From assembly GCA_018712785.1 (NCBI GenBank), contig DVGK01000023.1, positions 1-32,504 on the forward strand: a stretch of DNA of 32,504 bases, written 5' to 3'. The number at the start of each line of letters is the position of its first letter. Position 1 is the stretch's first letter. The notes below the pieces were generated by a model, which was not told the origin of the DNA, did no database searches, and was given only the letters and a program-made list of their open reading frames with translations. Shown here piece by piece: positions 1 through 8,580 of the stretch. This stretch comes from Candidatus Choladousia intestinavium. Lineage in GTDB: Bacteria > Bacillota > Clostridia > Lachnospirales > Lachnospiraceae. Made by a program: the position numbers and the translations under genes.

Positions 1-1
1 T

Positions 2-2674
2 GCGCTGTGCTACTATGCCCAATGGCTGAGAACGATTGTGAAGACGCTGCTGTTTGAACATAAGCTTGTCATACCTGAATGGAGTTTTAGTATCGGGTAT
101 GGGTCGGATATTATTGCCACCCTTCATTACTACGTGATCGGGGACCCGTTTAACCTGCCTGCAGTCTTTGTGCCTATCCGCTATATGAAGTATTTTTATA
201 TGCTTATGATGCTGTTCAGAATGTACTGTGCAGGTCTTAGCTTTTCCTATTTCTGCTTTTATATGTTTAAAGGAAGAAGAAGTAGCACGGCTGTTCTGTC
301 GGGAGCGTTTCTGTATGTGTTCTGCGCGTATGCCATGCAGGCAGCTATTACACATCCCTATTTTACGAATCCTATGATCTATTTTCCTCTTTTGATCGTG
401 GGAGCGGAGAAGATCATAAGAAAAGAAAATCCGGTTCTGTTTATTTTGACCGTATGCGTCAGCGCCTGCAGCAATTTTTATTTCTTTTATATGCTGGCGA
501 TTCTCACTGCCGTTTATACAGTTGTCAGACTCCTGTACGAATATGGAAGAAAGCAGTTCCGGAAGGTTTGTTTGCTTACAGGCAAGGTGGGATGCTTTGC
601 CGTTCTGGGACTGGCGGTCGGAGCCGTACTTTTTCTTCCGGTAATGCTGATTGTCTTGCAGGACAGCAGACTGGGAGGGCAGTATAGTCTGGATGTTCTG
701 TATCCCGTCAGCTATTATACCCGTTTCCCCGGCAGCTTTATTTCATACAAAGGGGCCGGATACTGGAGCCTCATGGGCTTTGCGGGGATCGGACTGGCGG
801 CGGTGATCTTTTTGTTTATCCAAAGAAAAAAGTACCGCCTGCTGAAAATATTTTTTCTGATACTGACCGGAATGCTGATGTTTCCGGCAACGGCATGGTT
901 CTTGAATGGCTGCTCTTATTCAGCGAATCGCTGGATTTGGGGCTATGGACTGCTGATTGCTGTGATTTTGGTAGCTGTATGGCCGGATTTCATGCGGATG
1001 GGCGACAGAGAAAAGCTCTTTTGTCTGGCTGGTGTAACCGCGTATTTTTTCGTCTGCCTGCTGCTGGAGAATTCAAGGACGGCCAATGCGGCTTTTGCCG
1101 CGGGGCTGACGGTTTTGAGCATTTATGTGCTGCAGTGCGGCGGCGGTTTCCTGGAAAAAAGATTTCCTAAATGGAAGGAGCAAAGCATTCTGGCCCTTCT
1201 GGCTGTAAATATAGCGGTGAATGCTTACTATGGATTTTCTCTGAAAGCAGGGAATTACCCGGAGAGATATGTGGATATAGGCGCGGTAGACCGGCTGCGC
1301 ACGGCTACCCAGGATGTGGCAGTGGCGGAGGCATCGAAAGACGAAGAGGGATTTTTCCGGTATACCCAGAATGAAATCCATAATAATTCTACTCTCTCAA
1401 GCGGCCTGCACAGCACCCAGTATTACTGGAGCCTGTCTAACAGCGCGATTGTTTCCAGCAACGCCCGTCTGGCTCTTTTAAATTTATCTCACAATAACTA
1501 TCTGGGCTTAAATGAGAGAACCGGGCTGACAGCTCTGGCAAATGTCAGGTATTTTACGAATCCCAAGGGGAGAGGCAGCCAGTACGCGCCGTACGGCTAT
1601 GAATACGTTGGGATTTATTCTGCCACCAATGACGATGGAAATCTGTGGGATGTATATAAGAATCAGTTTCCCCTGTCCTTTGGCTACACTTATTCGGCTG
1701 TATTAGATCCGGATGAATTTGAAAAGCTCTCTCCCATCCAGAAAGAGGAGGCTATGCTTCAGGGGATTCTGCTGGATGAGCAGCCAGAGGATCTGCCCCG
1801 GATTTCCCCGAAACTGCAGGATGAGGAAATTCCCTATGAGATAACCTGGGAAGGCTCGGATGTTTCCCTCCAGGAGCAGGCATTTGTGACGACCAGGAAA
1901 AATGCGTCGGTTACGATAGCCTTTGAGGGACTGGAAAATTCTGAGACCTTTTTACTGATTGAGGGATTGGAATACCAGGGATGTTCGCCTTTGGACTTGT
2001 ATGCGGATGATTCAGCTTTTGATCCCTTAAATGTATATTCCGCTGCGGACTGGCAGGGCAAGTCAGCCTATGAGAAACAGGAGGAACGGGACAGATATAG
2101 AAACTGGAAGGAAGAGGATCTTCTGCAGCTGCAGCTGACCGGCACGAATGCGGATGGACAAAAGACGGCCCGGACACTGCAGTACCTGACACCAAAGAAC
2201 AGCTGGTATGCCGGGCAAAAGGACTTCGCTGTGAACTTTGCGTATTCGGACTCCGCTGAAAAATCCATTACGATTACATTTCCGGAGGCAGGAATCTATT
2301 CTTTCGATCAGCTGCAGGTGATCTGCAGGCCCATGGAGAAGTATGAAGAAAGAATTCGGTCTCTGGAACAGGAGCATCTGGAGAACGTGGTGTTTGATAC
2401 GGATCAGATAACAGGGACAATACAGGTGGCCTCAGATAAGGTTCTGTGTCTTTCCATTCCATACGCGAAAGGCTGGAAGGCTTACATTGATGGTGAAGAG
2501 ACGGAGATTTATCAGGCCAATATGATGTACCAGGGGATTCTGCTTGAAGAAGGAGAGCATACGGTAGAATTGCATTACTGCACCCCGGGACTGAGACCGG
2601 GGGCCGTGATTTCAGCAGCAGGAGTCATTCTTACATTGTTTATAGGGCTGAGGCGTAAAAGGAGTTATGAGTAA
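2..2674 (+). CDS. YfhO-family polytopic membrane protein (5' end outside window)
   Basis: The reading frame is open to the left edge with no stop, and residues encoded before the first in-window GTG (position 38) look like normal YfhO sequence, so the gene starts before the window. About 890 residues are visible. The first ~380 form a series of hydrophobic helices, followed by a long soluble, presumably extracytoplasmic region and a last membrane helix near the C-terminus that ends in a basic RRKR stretch. The end carries the YfhO-like pattern GWKAYIDG followed by an EGEHTVEL element. YfhO proteins are GT-C-like membrane proteins; Bacillus YfhO is linked to lipoteichoic acid glycosylation. 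The stop codon overlaps the start of the next gene by 8 bases, so the two are co-transcribed. A role in decorating a wall polymer outside the membrane is inferred, and the exact substrate is unknown. Confidence 0.85.
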   Translation, partial: ALCYYAQWLRTIVKTLLFEHKLVIPEWSFSIGYGSDIIATLHYYVIGDPFNLPAVFVPIRYMKYFYMLMMLFRMYCAGLSFSYFCFYMFKGRRSSTAVLSGAFLYVFCAYAMQAAITHPYFTNPMIYFPLLIVGAEKIIRKENPVLFILTVCVSACSNFYFFYMLAILTAVYTVVRLLYEYGRKQFRKVCLLTGKVGCFAVLGLAVGAVLFLPVMLIVLQDSRLGGQYSLDVLYPVSYYTRFPGSFISYKGAGYWSLMGFAGIGLAAVIFLFIQRKKYRLLKIFFLILTGMLMFPATAWFLNGCSYSANRWIWGYGLLIAVILVAVWPDFMRMGDREKLFCLAGVTAYFFVCLLLENSRTANAAFAAGLTVLSIYVLQCGGGFLEKRFPKWKEQSILALLAVNIAVNAYYGFSLKAGNYPERYVDIGAVDRLRTATQDVAVAEASKDEEGFFRYTQNEIHNNSTLSSGLHSTQYYWSLSNSAIVSSNARLALLNLSHNNYLGLNERTGLTALANVRYFTNPKGRGSQYAPYGYEYVGIYSATNDDGNLWDVYKNQFPLSFGYTYSAVLDPDEFEKLSPIQKEEAMLQGILLDEQPEDLPRISPKLQDEEIPYEITWEGSDVSLQEQAFVTTRKNASVTIAFEGLENSETFLLIEGLEYQGCSPLDLYADDSAFDPLNVYSAADWQGKSAYEKQEERDRYRNWKEEDLLQLQLTGTNADGQKTARTLQYLTPKNSWYAGQKDFAVNFAYSDSAEKSITITFPEAGIYSFDQLQVICRPMEKYEERIRSLEQEHLENVVFDTDQITGTIQVASDKVLCLSIPYAKGWKAYIDGEETEIYQANMMYQGILLEEGEHTVELHYCTPGLRPGAVISAAGVILTLFIGLRRKRSYE

Positions 2675-3683
2675 AAGAGTTGAGAAATGGGACATTTTAA
2701 AATTTGGTCTGATTTTTCTTGTGGTTCTGGGACATATATGTGATATATATATAAAAGAATCGATGGCAGTCCGGGCCATATGGCTGTGTATTTACAGCTT
2801 TCATATGCCGCTGTTTTTCTTTGTGGCCGGACTGTTTTCCAAGCGGAAAATCAATGAGAAGCAGTATACCGGAATCTTTCCGTATTTTGCCATGTATATT
2901 GTATCTCAGATGCTTCTTCTGTTCAGCAAAATGATCTTTACAGGCGGATATGAGCTGCAGCTTCTGAATACAAAGGATGCCCCGTGGTTTATATTTGTGC
3001 TGTTTGCGTATTATGTGATAACGATTCTTCTGAAGAACTTTGACGGCAGGTATATTTTGACGGGATCTGTGGTACTGGCCTGTATAGCCGGATACGATAA
3101 TTCTGTCTCGGATATGCTGCAGCTGTCCAGGATGATCGTATTTTATCCCTTCTTTTACGCCGGATATTTGCTGGATGAGAAGAAGGTCAGGGAGAGACTG
3201 TCGGGCAGGACTGTAAAAATCACTGCTGCCCTGGCGCTGGCTGCCGGAATCGTATTCGTCTGCGCGAATATTCAGTCTGTTTATTGGATCCGGCCCCTCC
3301 TTACAGGCCGCAATCCGTACAGCGCCATGAAAGGGATCTGCTATCCTCTGGGCGGATTGTTTCGGCTGGCATTTTACTTGGGTTCGGCCTTGATCGGGAT
3401 GATGGTGATCGCGGTAACCCCTGACCGGCTGGGCGGAGGAATCATAGCCGGATTAGGCAGCAGGTCCATACAGGTGTACATGCTGCATCGTCCCTGTATT
3501 ATACTGTTCTGCGTCAGACTGCAGATCGCCGGGTGGTTTCAGCGTATCTGGCCGGCGCACTACCATCTGCTGATCATTCCTTTGGCGCTGGGAATTACGC
3601 TGTTTTGTTCCTGGAGAATTTTTGAGAGGCCCATCCGGGCGCTGACGATGCCCAAGGTAAGACAGGATAAGAGCGGAGATTAG
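2667..3683 (+). CDS. Acyltransferase-3 family (fucose-4-O-acetylase-like) membrane O-acetyltransferase
   Basis: This 338-residue protein is hydrophobic throughout, with about ten likely membrane helices. The N-terminal pattern WDILKFGLIFLVVLGH and the following YSFHMPLFFFVAGLF are typical of the COG3594/acyltransferase-3 group, whose members move acetyl groups to sugars of envelope polysaccharides. The His in LGH and the His in FHMP are the conserved residues of that family. The ATG overlaps the YfhO gene by 8 bases, with GGAG at 2661-2664 only two bases upstream, so translation is probably coupled. A function in O-acetylating a cell-surface glycan is inferred from family and neighbours. The acceptor sugar cannot be read from sequence. 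Confidence 0.85.
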   Translation: MSKRVEKWDILKFGLIFLVVLGHICDIYIKESMAVRAIWLCIYSFHMPLFFFVAGLFSKRKINEKQYTGIFPYFAMYIVSQMLLLFSKMIFTGGYELQLLNTKDAPWFIFVLFAYYVITILLKNFDGRYILTGSVVLACIAGYDNSVSDMLQLSRMIVFYPFFYAGYLLDEKKVRERLSGRTVKITAALALAAGIVFVCANIQSVYWIRPLLTGRNPYSAMKGICYPLGGLFRLAFYLGSALIGMMVIAVTPDRLGGGIIAGLGSRSIQVYMLHRPCIILFCVRLQIAGWFQRIWPAHYHLLIIPLALGITLFCSWRIFERPIRALTMPKVRQDKSGD

Positions 3684-3704
3684 GTTTAGGGAGGAGGGAC
3701 TTTT

Positions 3705-4961
3705 TTGGAAAAGATCTATCTAACAGAGCTATTCATAGAAAATGTCAGACATTTAAAGGATATTACCATACTATTATCTGAAAAAGAGATAAAACATTTG
3801 ATTCTGACCGGAAGAAATGGAAGCGGAAAGACCAGTGTCATTGAATCTTTGTCCCATTATCTTGGTGCAGTAGCCGCTTCGGAACAGCTGAAACAAACGG
3901 TGGACTTTTTAAAATACCATGAAAAAGCATTAAAGGAGCTGCAGGCTCAAGGGGAAAAAAGTTCGAAAATAATAGAAGAAGAGAGAGCATTCAGACACTA
4001 TAAAACTGAGTTTGAAAAACTAAAAAGCGGAGTAGATCTGAAATTTAACCAGCCGGTGAATAAGGTAAGATATTCTTTTGAAAAGGGTGATTTTGTCTTA
4101 GCTTATTATAAAGCGGATCGCATATTTTACGCCCAAGTATCTGATCATATTGAAAAGGTGGAGCTGAAGGATAAATATGAAATAACAGAAACCCCCAGAG
4201 AGCTGTTTGTAAAATATCTGGTGGATCTAAAGGTTACAGAAGCTCTGGCCAGGAACGGCGGAAAGAGCGAAAAGGCAGATGCCATTAAAGAATGGTTTGA
4301 AAAATTTCAAAATCTGCTCAGGAGAATTTTTGACGACGATTCTCTGGAACTGATTTTTGACGAGGATACGTTTTCTTTTTCCATTAAAGAAAAGAACAGG
4401 GATTTATTTGATTTTAATACGTTATCCAGTGGGTTTGCGGCTGTTTTAGATATAATTTTGGATCTTATTGTACGGATGGAGAAGAAGACCCAGCGTTCTT
4501 TTGATTTTAATATACCTGGGATTGTTTTGATTGATGAAATCGAGACACATCTGCATATTGAACTGCAGAAGTCGGTTCTTAGTTTACTGACAACCATATT
4601 TCCGAATGTACAGTTTATTATGTCAACCCATTCGCCTTTTATATTGAATAGTCTGCCCAATGTGGTGATTTATGATCTTGAAAATAAGATTATAGTTAAG
4701 AATGAAAACGGATTGACGAATGTTCCATATGAAGGGATTGTAGAGGGATATTTTGAGTCCAGCGAAATGTCCGACTTATTAAAACGCAATTTTGAAAGAT
4801 ATAAAGAACTTGTAAAAAAAGAAAAGCTCACGGACGATGACTTTGAGGAAATAGCAAAGCTGGAAATATATTTGGACGAGATTCCTGACTATCTGGCGTT
4901 GGACCTCACAACAGAGTATCAGCAGTTAAAGCTGGAATTTGAAAACAGGGGGGATATTTGA
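3705..4961 (+). CDS. ptuA: PtuA-like AAA/SMC-type ATPase of a Septu-like defence pair
   Basis: This 418-residue ATPase has an ABC/SMC-type nucleotide site: Walker A GRNGSGKT at residues 36-43, a signature-like LSSGF at 240-244, Walker B with LIDEIE around 273-280 and an H-loop STHSP at 307-311. Between Walker A and the signature lies a charged helical insert (about 55-110) that may form a coiled coil. The start is TTG at 3705, supported by GGGAGGAGGG at 3689-3698 with six bases of spacing; no ATG is better placed. The stop codon touches the ATG of the HNH gene (one shared base). ATPase plus HNH in this order is the layout of Septu (PtuA-PtuB) and of the effectors of some retrons. No reverse transcriptase is nearby. 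The gene is visibly AT-rich (17/60 GC in 3721-3780) compared with flanking genes, which suggests acquisition by transfer. An OLD-like or other AAA_15/21 ATPase is the main alternative family name. Confidence 0.85.
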   Translation: MEKIYLTELFIENVRHLKDITILLSEKEIKHLILTGRNGSGKTSVIESLSHYLGAVAASEQLKQTVDFLKYHEKALKELQAQGEKSSKIIEEERAFRHYKTEFEKLKSGVDLKFNQPVNKVRYSFEKGDFVLAYYKADRIFYAQVSDHIEKVELKDKYEITETPRELFVKYLVDLKVTEALARNGGKSEKADAIKEWFEKFQNLLRRIFDDDSLELIFDEDTFSFSIKEKNRDLFDFNTLSSGFAAVLDIILDLIVRMEKKTQRSFDFNIPGIVLIDEIETHLHIELQKSVLSLLTTIFPNVQFIMSTHSPFILNSLPNVVIYDLENKIIVKNENGLTNVPYEGIVEGYFESSEMSDLLKRNFERYKELVKKEKLTDDDFEEIAKLEIYLDEIPDYLALDLTTEYQQLKLEFENRGDI

Positions 4962-5620
4962 TGGTAAAAGTCGAACGTTCTTTTCCAGCCCCTGCTTCTT
5001 TGGAGGTTGAAGCTAAAAAACCATCGGGCAGCTATTCCGAGCAGGATGTAGTGGAACAGCTAAAAAAAGACTTTCATGATAAATGCTATATATGTGAAAT
5101 CAAAAATTTGCAGGATCCGCAGGTTGAGCATCGGCTCCCCCACAAGAACGGAAAGTATCCTGACAGAAAATTTGACTGGAATAATCTGTTCTGGGCATGC
5201 GGACATTGCAACAATGTAAAGAATCAGGGGAAATATGACGAAGGAATTATAGACTGCTGCAGAGAAGATCCGGAGGCGCAGATCATTTTCAGACTGAAAA
5301 ACGGCAGTGTTGATATAATAGCCCGAAATCAAGAAGATTCAAAAGCTGTGCTTACTGCATCCTTAGTCTGGGAGGTATTTAATAAAAAGAATACTGGCAT
5401 GAGAGTTTTAAAAAGTGAAATGAGATTTCAGGAATTAAATAAAGAGATGAATGTTTTATATGACAATCTTGAAAAGATAAAAACGAAACCGGAATCTAAG
5501 GTTGTTTTAAGAACATTAAAGGCTTTGCTGCGCAGAGAGTCGCCTTTTGCTGCATTCAAGAGAAACTATATAAGGGAAAATGCGGAGCAATTTCCACAGC
5601 TTTTACAGTACATACTTTAA
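4961..5620 (+). CDS. ptuB: PtuB-like HNH endonuclease of a Septu-like defence pair
   Basis: This 219-residue protein has the HNH nuclease pattern of the TIGR02646/PtuB type: a CYIC pair (C42, C45), the EH dipeptide at 56-57, WNNL at 73-76 and a second CGHC pair (C80, C83) followed by Asn84. The two cysteine pairs would hold a structural zinc, and the EH and N residues belong to the metal-dependent cleavage site. The C-terminal ~100 residues are helical and charged, with no recognised motif. A TTG at 4958 precedes the ATG at 4961. The ATG is preferred because it shares one base with the ATPase stop and has a G-rich stretch (4948-4953) upstream. In known Septu systems PtuA and PtuB form a complex and PtuB cuts DNA; the same role is inferred here. 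The gene shares the low GC of its partner. Confidence 0.87.
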   Translation: MVKVERSFPAPASLEVEAKKPSGSYSEQDVVEQLKKDFHDKCYICEIKNLQDPQVEHRLPHKNGKYPDRKFDWNNLFWACGHCNNVKNQGKYDEGIIDCCREDPEAQIIFRLKNGSVDIIARNQEDSKAVLTASLVWEVFNKKNTGMRVLKSEMRFQELNKEMNVLYDNLEKIKTKPESKVVLRTLKALLRRESPFAAFKRNYIRENAEQFPQLLQYIL

Positions 5621-5645
5621 GAAAACGCGGAAACAGAAGCCATTC

Positions 5646-5674
5646 TTGCGCTTTCTCCCATATAATGCTATACT
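5646..5674 (+). promoter_or_regulatory. Sigma-70 promoter for the polysaccharide cluster
   Basis: TTGCGC at 5646-5651 is followed by a 17-base spacer and TATACT at 5669-5674, preceded by TG one base upstream (an extended -10). A second TATAAT lies at 5661-5666. The site sits between the HNH gene and rfbB, about 50 bases before the rfbB start, and is the only convincing promoter seen at the head of the 22-kb cluster. Confidence 0.65.
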
Positions 5675-5726
5675 GAAATCCAGATTAAGGGAATTATAAT
5701 AATGAAAATATAACGGAGGACGACAA

Positions 5727-6812
5727 ATGCGAACCTATCTTGTGACAGGAGGGGCCGGCTTCATCGGGTCCAATTACATCCACTATATGTTTAAGAAATA
5801 CGGGGATGAGATCCGTATTATCAATGTGGACAAGCTGACCTATGCCGGTAATCTTGAGAATCTGAAGGATGTGGAGAACCGGGAGAATTATACCTTTATC
5901 CGGGCGGATATCTGTGATTCTGAGGCCATTAACCGGATTTTCGATGAGAATGACATTGACCGGGTGGTTCATTTCGCGGCTGAGAGCCATGTGGACCGGA
6001 GTATCCGGAATCCGGAGGTCTTTGTGAAAACAAATGTTCTGGGAACCCTGGTGATGCTGAACGCTGCCAAGGCAGCCTGGGAGCTGCCGGACGGGAGCTT
6101 TAAGCCGGACAAAAAGTTCCTGCATGTGTCTACTGACGAGGTGTATGGCTCACTGGAGAAGGAGGGAGAATATTTTTATGAGACGACTCCCTATGATCCC
6201 CACAGCCCCTATTCAGCCAGCAAGGCTTCCTCGGACATGCTGGTGAAGTCCTATATGGACACCTACCGCTTCCCGGCCAATATCACCAACTGCAGCAATA
6301 ATTACGGGCCCTATCAGTTTCCGGAGAAGCTGATTCCCCTAATTATCAATAATGCCCTCCACGGGAAGAAGCTTCCTGTGTACGGGGATGGAAAGAACGT
6401 CAGGGACTGGCTTTATGTGGAGGATCATGCCAAGGGAATTGATATGGTGCAGGAGAAGGGCCGTCTCTTTGAGACGTATAACATTGGCGGCCATAATGAG
6501 AAGCAGAATATTCAGATCATTCATATTATTCTGGATACTCTGCGGGAGATGCTTCCGGAAAGCGATCCCAGGAGAGAGAAGATCAGCGAGGATCTGATTA
6601 CCTACGTAACAGACCGGAAGGGACATGACAGACGGTACGCCATTGCCCCGGATAAAATCCGGGCCGAGGTAGGCTGGGAGCCGGAGACCATGTTTGAGGA
6701 GGGCATCCGAAAGACCATCCGCTGGTTCTTTGAGAACGAAGAGTGGATGGAGCATGTGACCAGCGGAGATTATCAGAAGTATTATGAGGACATGTATCAC
6801 ACAGAAGAGTAG
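5727..6812 (+). CDS. rfbB: dTDP-glucose 4,6-dehydratase
   Basis: This 361-residue extended short-chain dehydrogenase makes dTDP-4-keto-6-deoxyglucose, the branch point for dTDP-L-rhamnose and for 4-amino-dideoxy sugars. The NAD site GGAGFIG is at residues 8-14. The catalytic TDEVYG block is at about 136-141 and the YSASK motif (Y162, K166) follows. PYGPYQFPEK-type and RDWLYVEDH elements typical of RmlB are also visible. Length matches the family. The ATG at 5727 has CGGAGGA just upstream. It is the first gene after the promoter at 5646-5674. The neighbouring rfbA, rfbC and rfbD, and the aminotransferase at 20325, all depend on its product. Confidence 0.97.
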   Translation: MRTYLVTGGAGFIGSNYIHYMFKKYGDEIRIINVDKLTYAGNLENLKDVENRENYTFIRADICDSEAINRIFDENDIDRVVHFAAESHVDRSIRNPEVFVKTNVLGTLVMLNAAKAAWELPDGSFKPDKKFLHVSTDEVYGSLEKEGEYFYETTPYDPHSPYSASKASSDMLVKSYMDTYRFPANITNCSNNYGPYQFPEKLIPLIINNALHGKKLPVYGDGKNVRDWLYVEDHAKGIDMVQEKGRLFETYNIGGHNEKQNIQIIHIILDTLREMLPESDPRREKISEDLITYVTDRKGHDRRYAIAPDKIRAEVGWEPETMFEEGIRKTIRWFFENEEWMEHVTSGDYQKYYEDMYHTEE

Positions 6813-7051
6813 ATTCGGAGTATGATGGAAAAGAATGTCTTTTTTTGAAAATTCAGATTGGATGAGCAGACAGAAGCAGGGGCTGGCGCGGCTGGAAAAA
6901 AGTTTTCAGCTGCGGCAACCCTGTTGAATTCATGGCAGCAGACAGCCCGTGGAGGTGTTTTTGAGTAATTTAACACCGTTTGTCCCGGATGGATGCGGAA
7001 TGGGTTTTGAATTTTATGCCGCTGCGCGGCAGGTAAGAGAAGGAGGAAGCT

Positions 7052-7927
7052 ATGAAGGGTATTATTTTGGCAGGGGGAGCCGGAACCAGGCTGTATCCTC
7101 TGACGAAGGCAGTGTCCAAGCAGATTCTGCCAGTGTATGACAAGCCGATGATCTATTATCCCCTGTCCACGCTGATGCTGGCGGGGATCCGGGAGATTCT
7201 GATTATCTCCACGCCGAGAGATCTTCCGGTGTTCCGGGAGCTTTTGGGAACCGGAGAGCAGCTGGGACTGTCTGTGTCCTATGCGGTGCAGGAGTACCCC
7301 AGAGGACTTGCGGACGCGTTCCTGATCGGGGAGGAGTTTATTGGAAACGACAGAGTGGCCCTGGTGCTGGGAGACAACATCTTTTATGGACAGAGCTTTT
7401 CCAGGGTGCTGAGAAACGCGGCCGCCAGGGAAGAGGGGGCCACGATTTTCGGCTATTACGTCCGGGATCCCAGAGAGTACGGGGTGGTAGAATTCGATGA
7501 ATCCGGGAAGGCTATCTCCATAGAAGAGAAGCCGGAGCATCCCAAGTCCAACTACGCGGTACCGGGACTTTATTTCTATGACAATGATGTGGTGGAGATC
7601 GCCAAGAATGTAAAGCCCTCAGCCAGAGGCGAGATTGAGATCACCAGCATTAATAATGAATATCTCCGAAGGGGGACGCTTCAGGTAGAGACTCTGGGAA
7701 GAGGATTTGCCTGGCTGGATACCGGAAGCCACGATTCTCTGCTGGACGCGGCGGATTTTGTGGCGGCCTTTCAGAAGAGACAGGGCCTGTATATTTCCTG
7801 TATTGAGGAAATTGCCTTTAAGCAGGGCTTTATCACTAAGGAGCAGCTTCTGAAGCTTTCGGAGCCTCTGCTGAAGACCGCTTACGGACAGTATCTGGTG
7901 GAAGTGGCTGAAGGCCTGGGACGGTAA
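7052..7927 (+). CDS. rfbA: Glucose-1-phosphate thymidylyltransferase
   Basis: This 291-residue nucleotidyltransferase makes dTDP-glucose from glucose-1-phosphate and dTTP. The [11 protein letters not shown] signature is at residues 8-18, followed by the [16 protein letters not shown] block, and the metal-binding LGDN with Asp108. The length is that of RmlA enzymes. The ATG has AGGAGG at 7041-7046. The 239-base gap before it (6813-7051) is the longest inside the cluster. It contains a perfect 5-bp hairpin (GCCGC/GCGGC, 7018-7030) directly before the ribosome binding site and a GGTGTT/AACACC inverted repeat (6954-6977), but no clear promoter or gene. The hairpin could affect rfbA translation, which is a guess. 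Confidence 0.97.
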   Translation: MKGIILAGGAGTRLYPLTKAVSKQILPVYDKPMIYYPLSTLMLAGIREILIISTPRDLPVFRELLGTGEQLGLSVSYAVQEYPRGLADAFLIGEEFIGNDRVALVLGDNIFYGQSFSRVLRNAAAREEGATIFGYYVRDPREYGVVEFDESGKAISIEEKPEHPKSNYAVPGLYFYDNDVVEIAKNVKPSARGEIEITSINNEYLRRGTLQVETLGRGFAWLDTGSHDSLLDAADFVAAFQKRQGLYISCIEEIAFKQGFITKEQLLKLSEPLLKTAYGQYLVEVAEGLGR

Positions 7928-7975
7928 ACGGTTATGCAGAATTTAAGAAGGATTTTAATACAGAGGTAAACAGAA

Positions 7976-8530
7976 ATGGGAAAAATCAAAGTAGAGTCCT
8001 GTCCCATTGAGGGGCTGAAGATCATCACTCCCACGGTGTTCGGGGATGAGCGGGGCTATTTTATGGAGACGTATAATTATAATGATTTTAAGGAAGCGGG
8101 ACTGGACTATGTATTTGTTCAGGACAATCAGTCTGCCTCCAAGAGAGGCGTGCTGCGGGGACTGCATTTTCAGACGAAGCATCCTCAGGATAAGCTGGTG
8201 CGGGTGATCTCCGGCGAGGTTTTTGACGTGGCTGTGGATTTGAGGGAGGGATCTCCCACTTACGGCCAGTGGTTCGGGACGGTTCTCTCTGCGGAGAATA
8301 AGAAGCAGTTTTTTATTCCCAAGAATTTTGCTCACGGATTTCTGGTACTGTCAGAGTTCGCGGAGTTTACTTACAAGTGTACGGATTTCTATTACGCGGA
8401 CGAACAGGGAGGGATCGCCTGGAACGATCCCCAGATCGGCGTAGAGTGGCCCATCCCCGAAGGAATGGAGCTGATCCTGTCGGACGCGGATAAGAAACGG
8501 AAGACTCTGGCTCAGCAGAAGGGAGAATAA
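7976..8530 (+). CDS. rfbC: dTDP-4-dehydrorhamnose 3,5-epimerase
   Basis: This 184-residue RmlC cupin enzyme epimerises C3 and C5 of dTDP-4-keto-6-deoxyglucose on the way to dTDP-L-rhamnose. The RGLHFQ motif contains the catalytic His64. Lys73 in QDKL and Tyr133 in FTYK fall where RmlC active-site residues are expected. Length is typical. The start is ATG 7976 with AGAGG at 7962-7966. It lies 48 bases after rfbA and 50 bases before the exporter genes, in the same transcription direction. Confidence 0.96.
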   Translation: MGKIKVESCPIEGLKIITPTVFGDERGYFMETYNYNDFKEAGLDYVFVQDNQSASKRGVLRGLHFQTKHPQDKLVRVISGEVFDVAVDLREGSPTYGQWFGTVLSAENKKQFFIPKNFAHGFLVLSEFAEFTYKCTDFYYADEQGGIAWNDPQIGVEWPIPEGMELILSDADKKRKTLAQQKGE

Positions 8531-8580
8531 AGAAAGCGGAGATCCGGCTTTCTCTGAAAGGACGGTAAGAAAAAAGCTGT

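Noticed and set aside
3705..5620. Retron with Septu-like effector
   Set aside because: No reverse transcriptase gene is in the neighbourhood; the flanks are an acyltransferase and rfbB.
6813..7051. Gap between rfbB and rfbA as a hidden gene or promoter
   Set aside because: Only short frames without ribosome binding sites and small inverted repeats are present; no -35/-10 pair at acceptable spacing was found.
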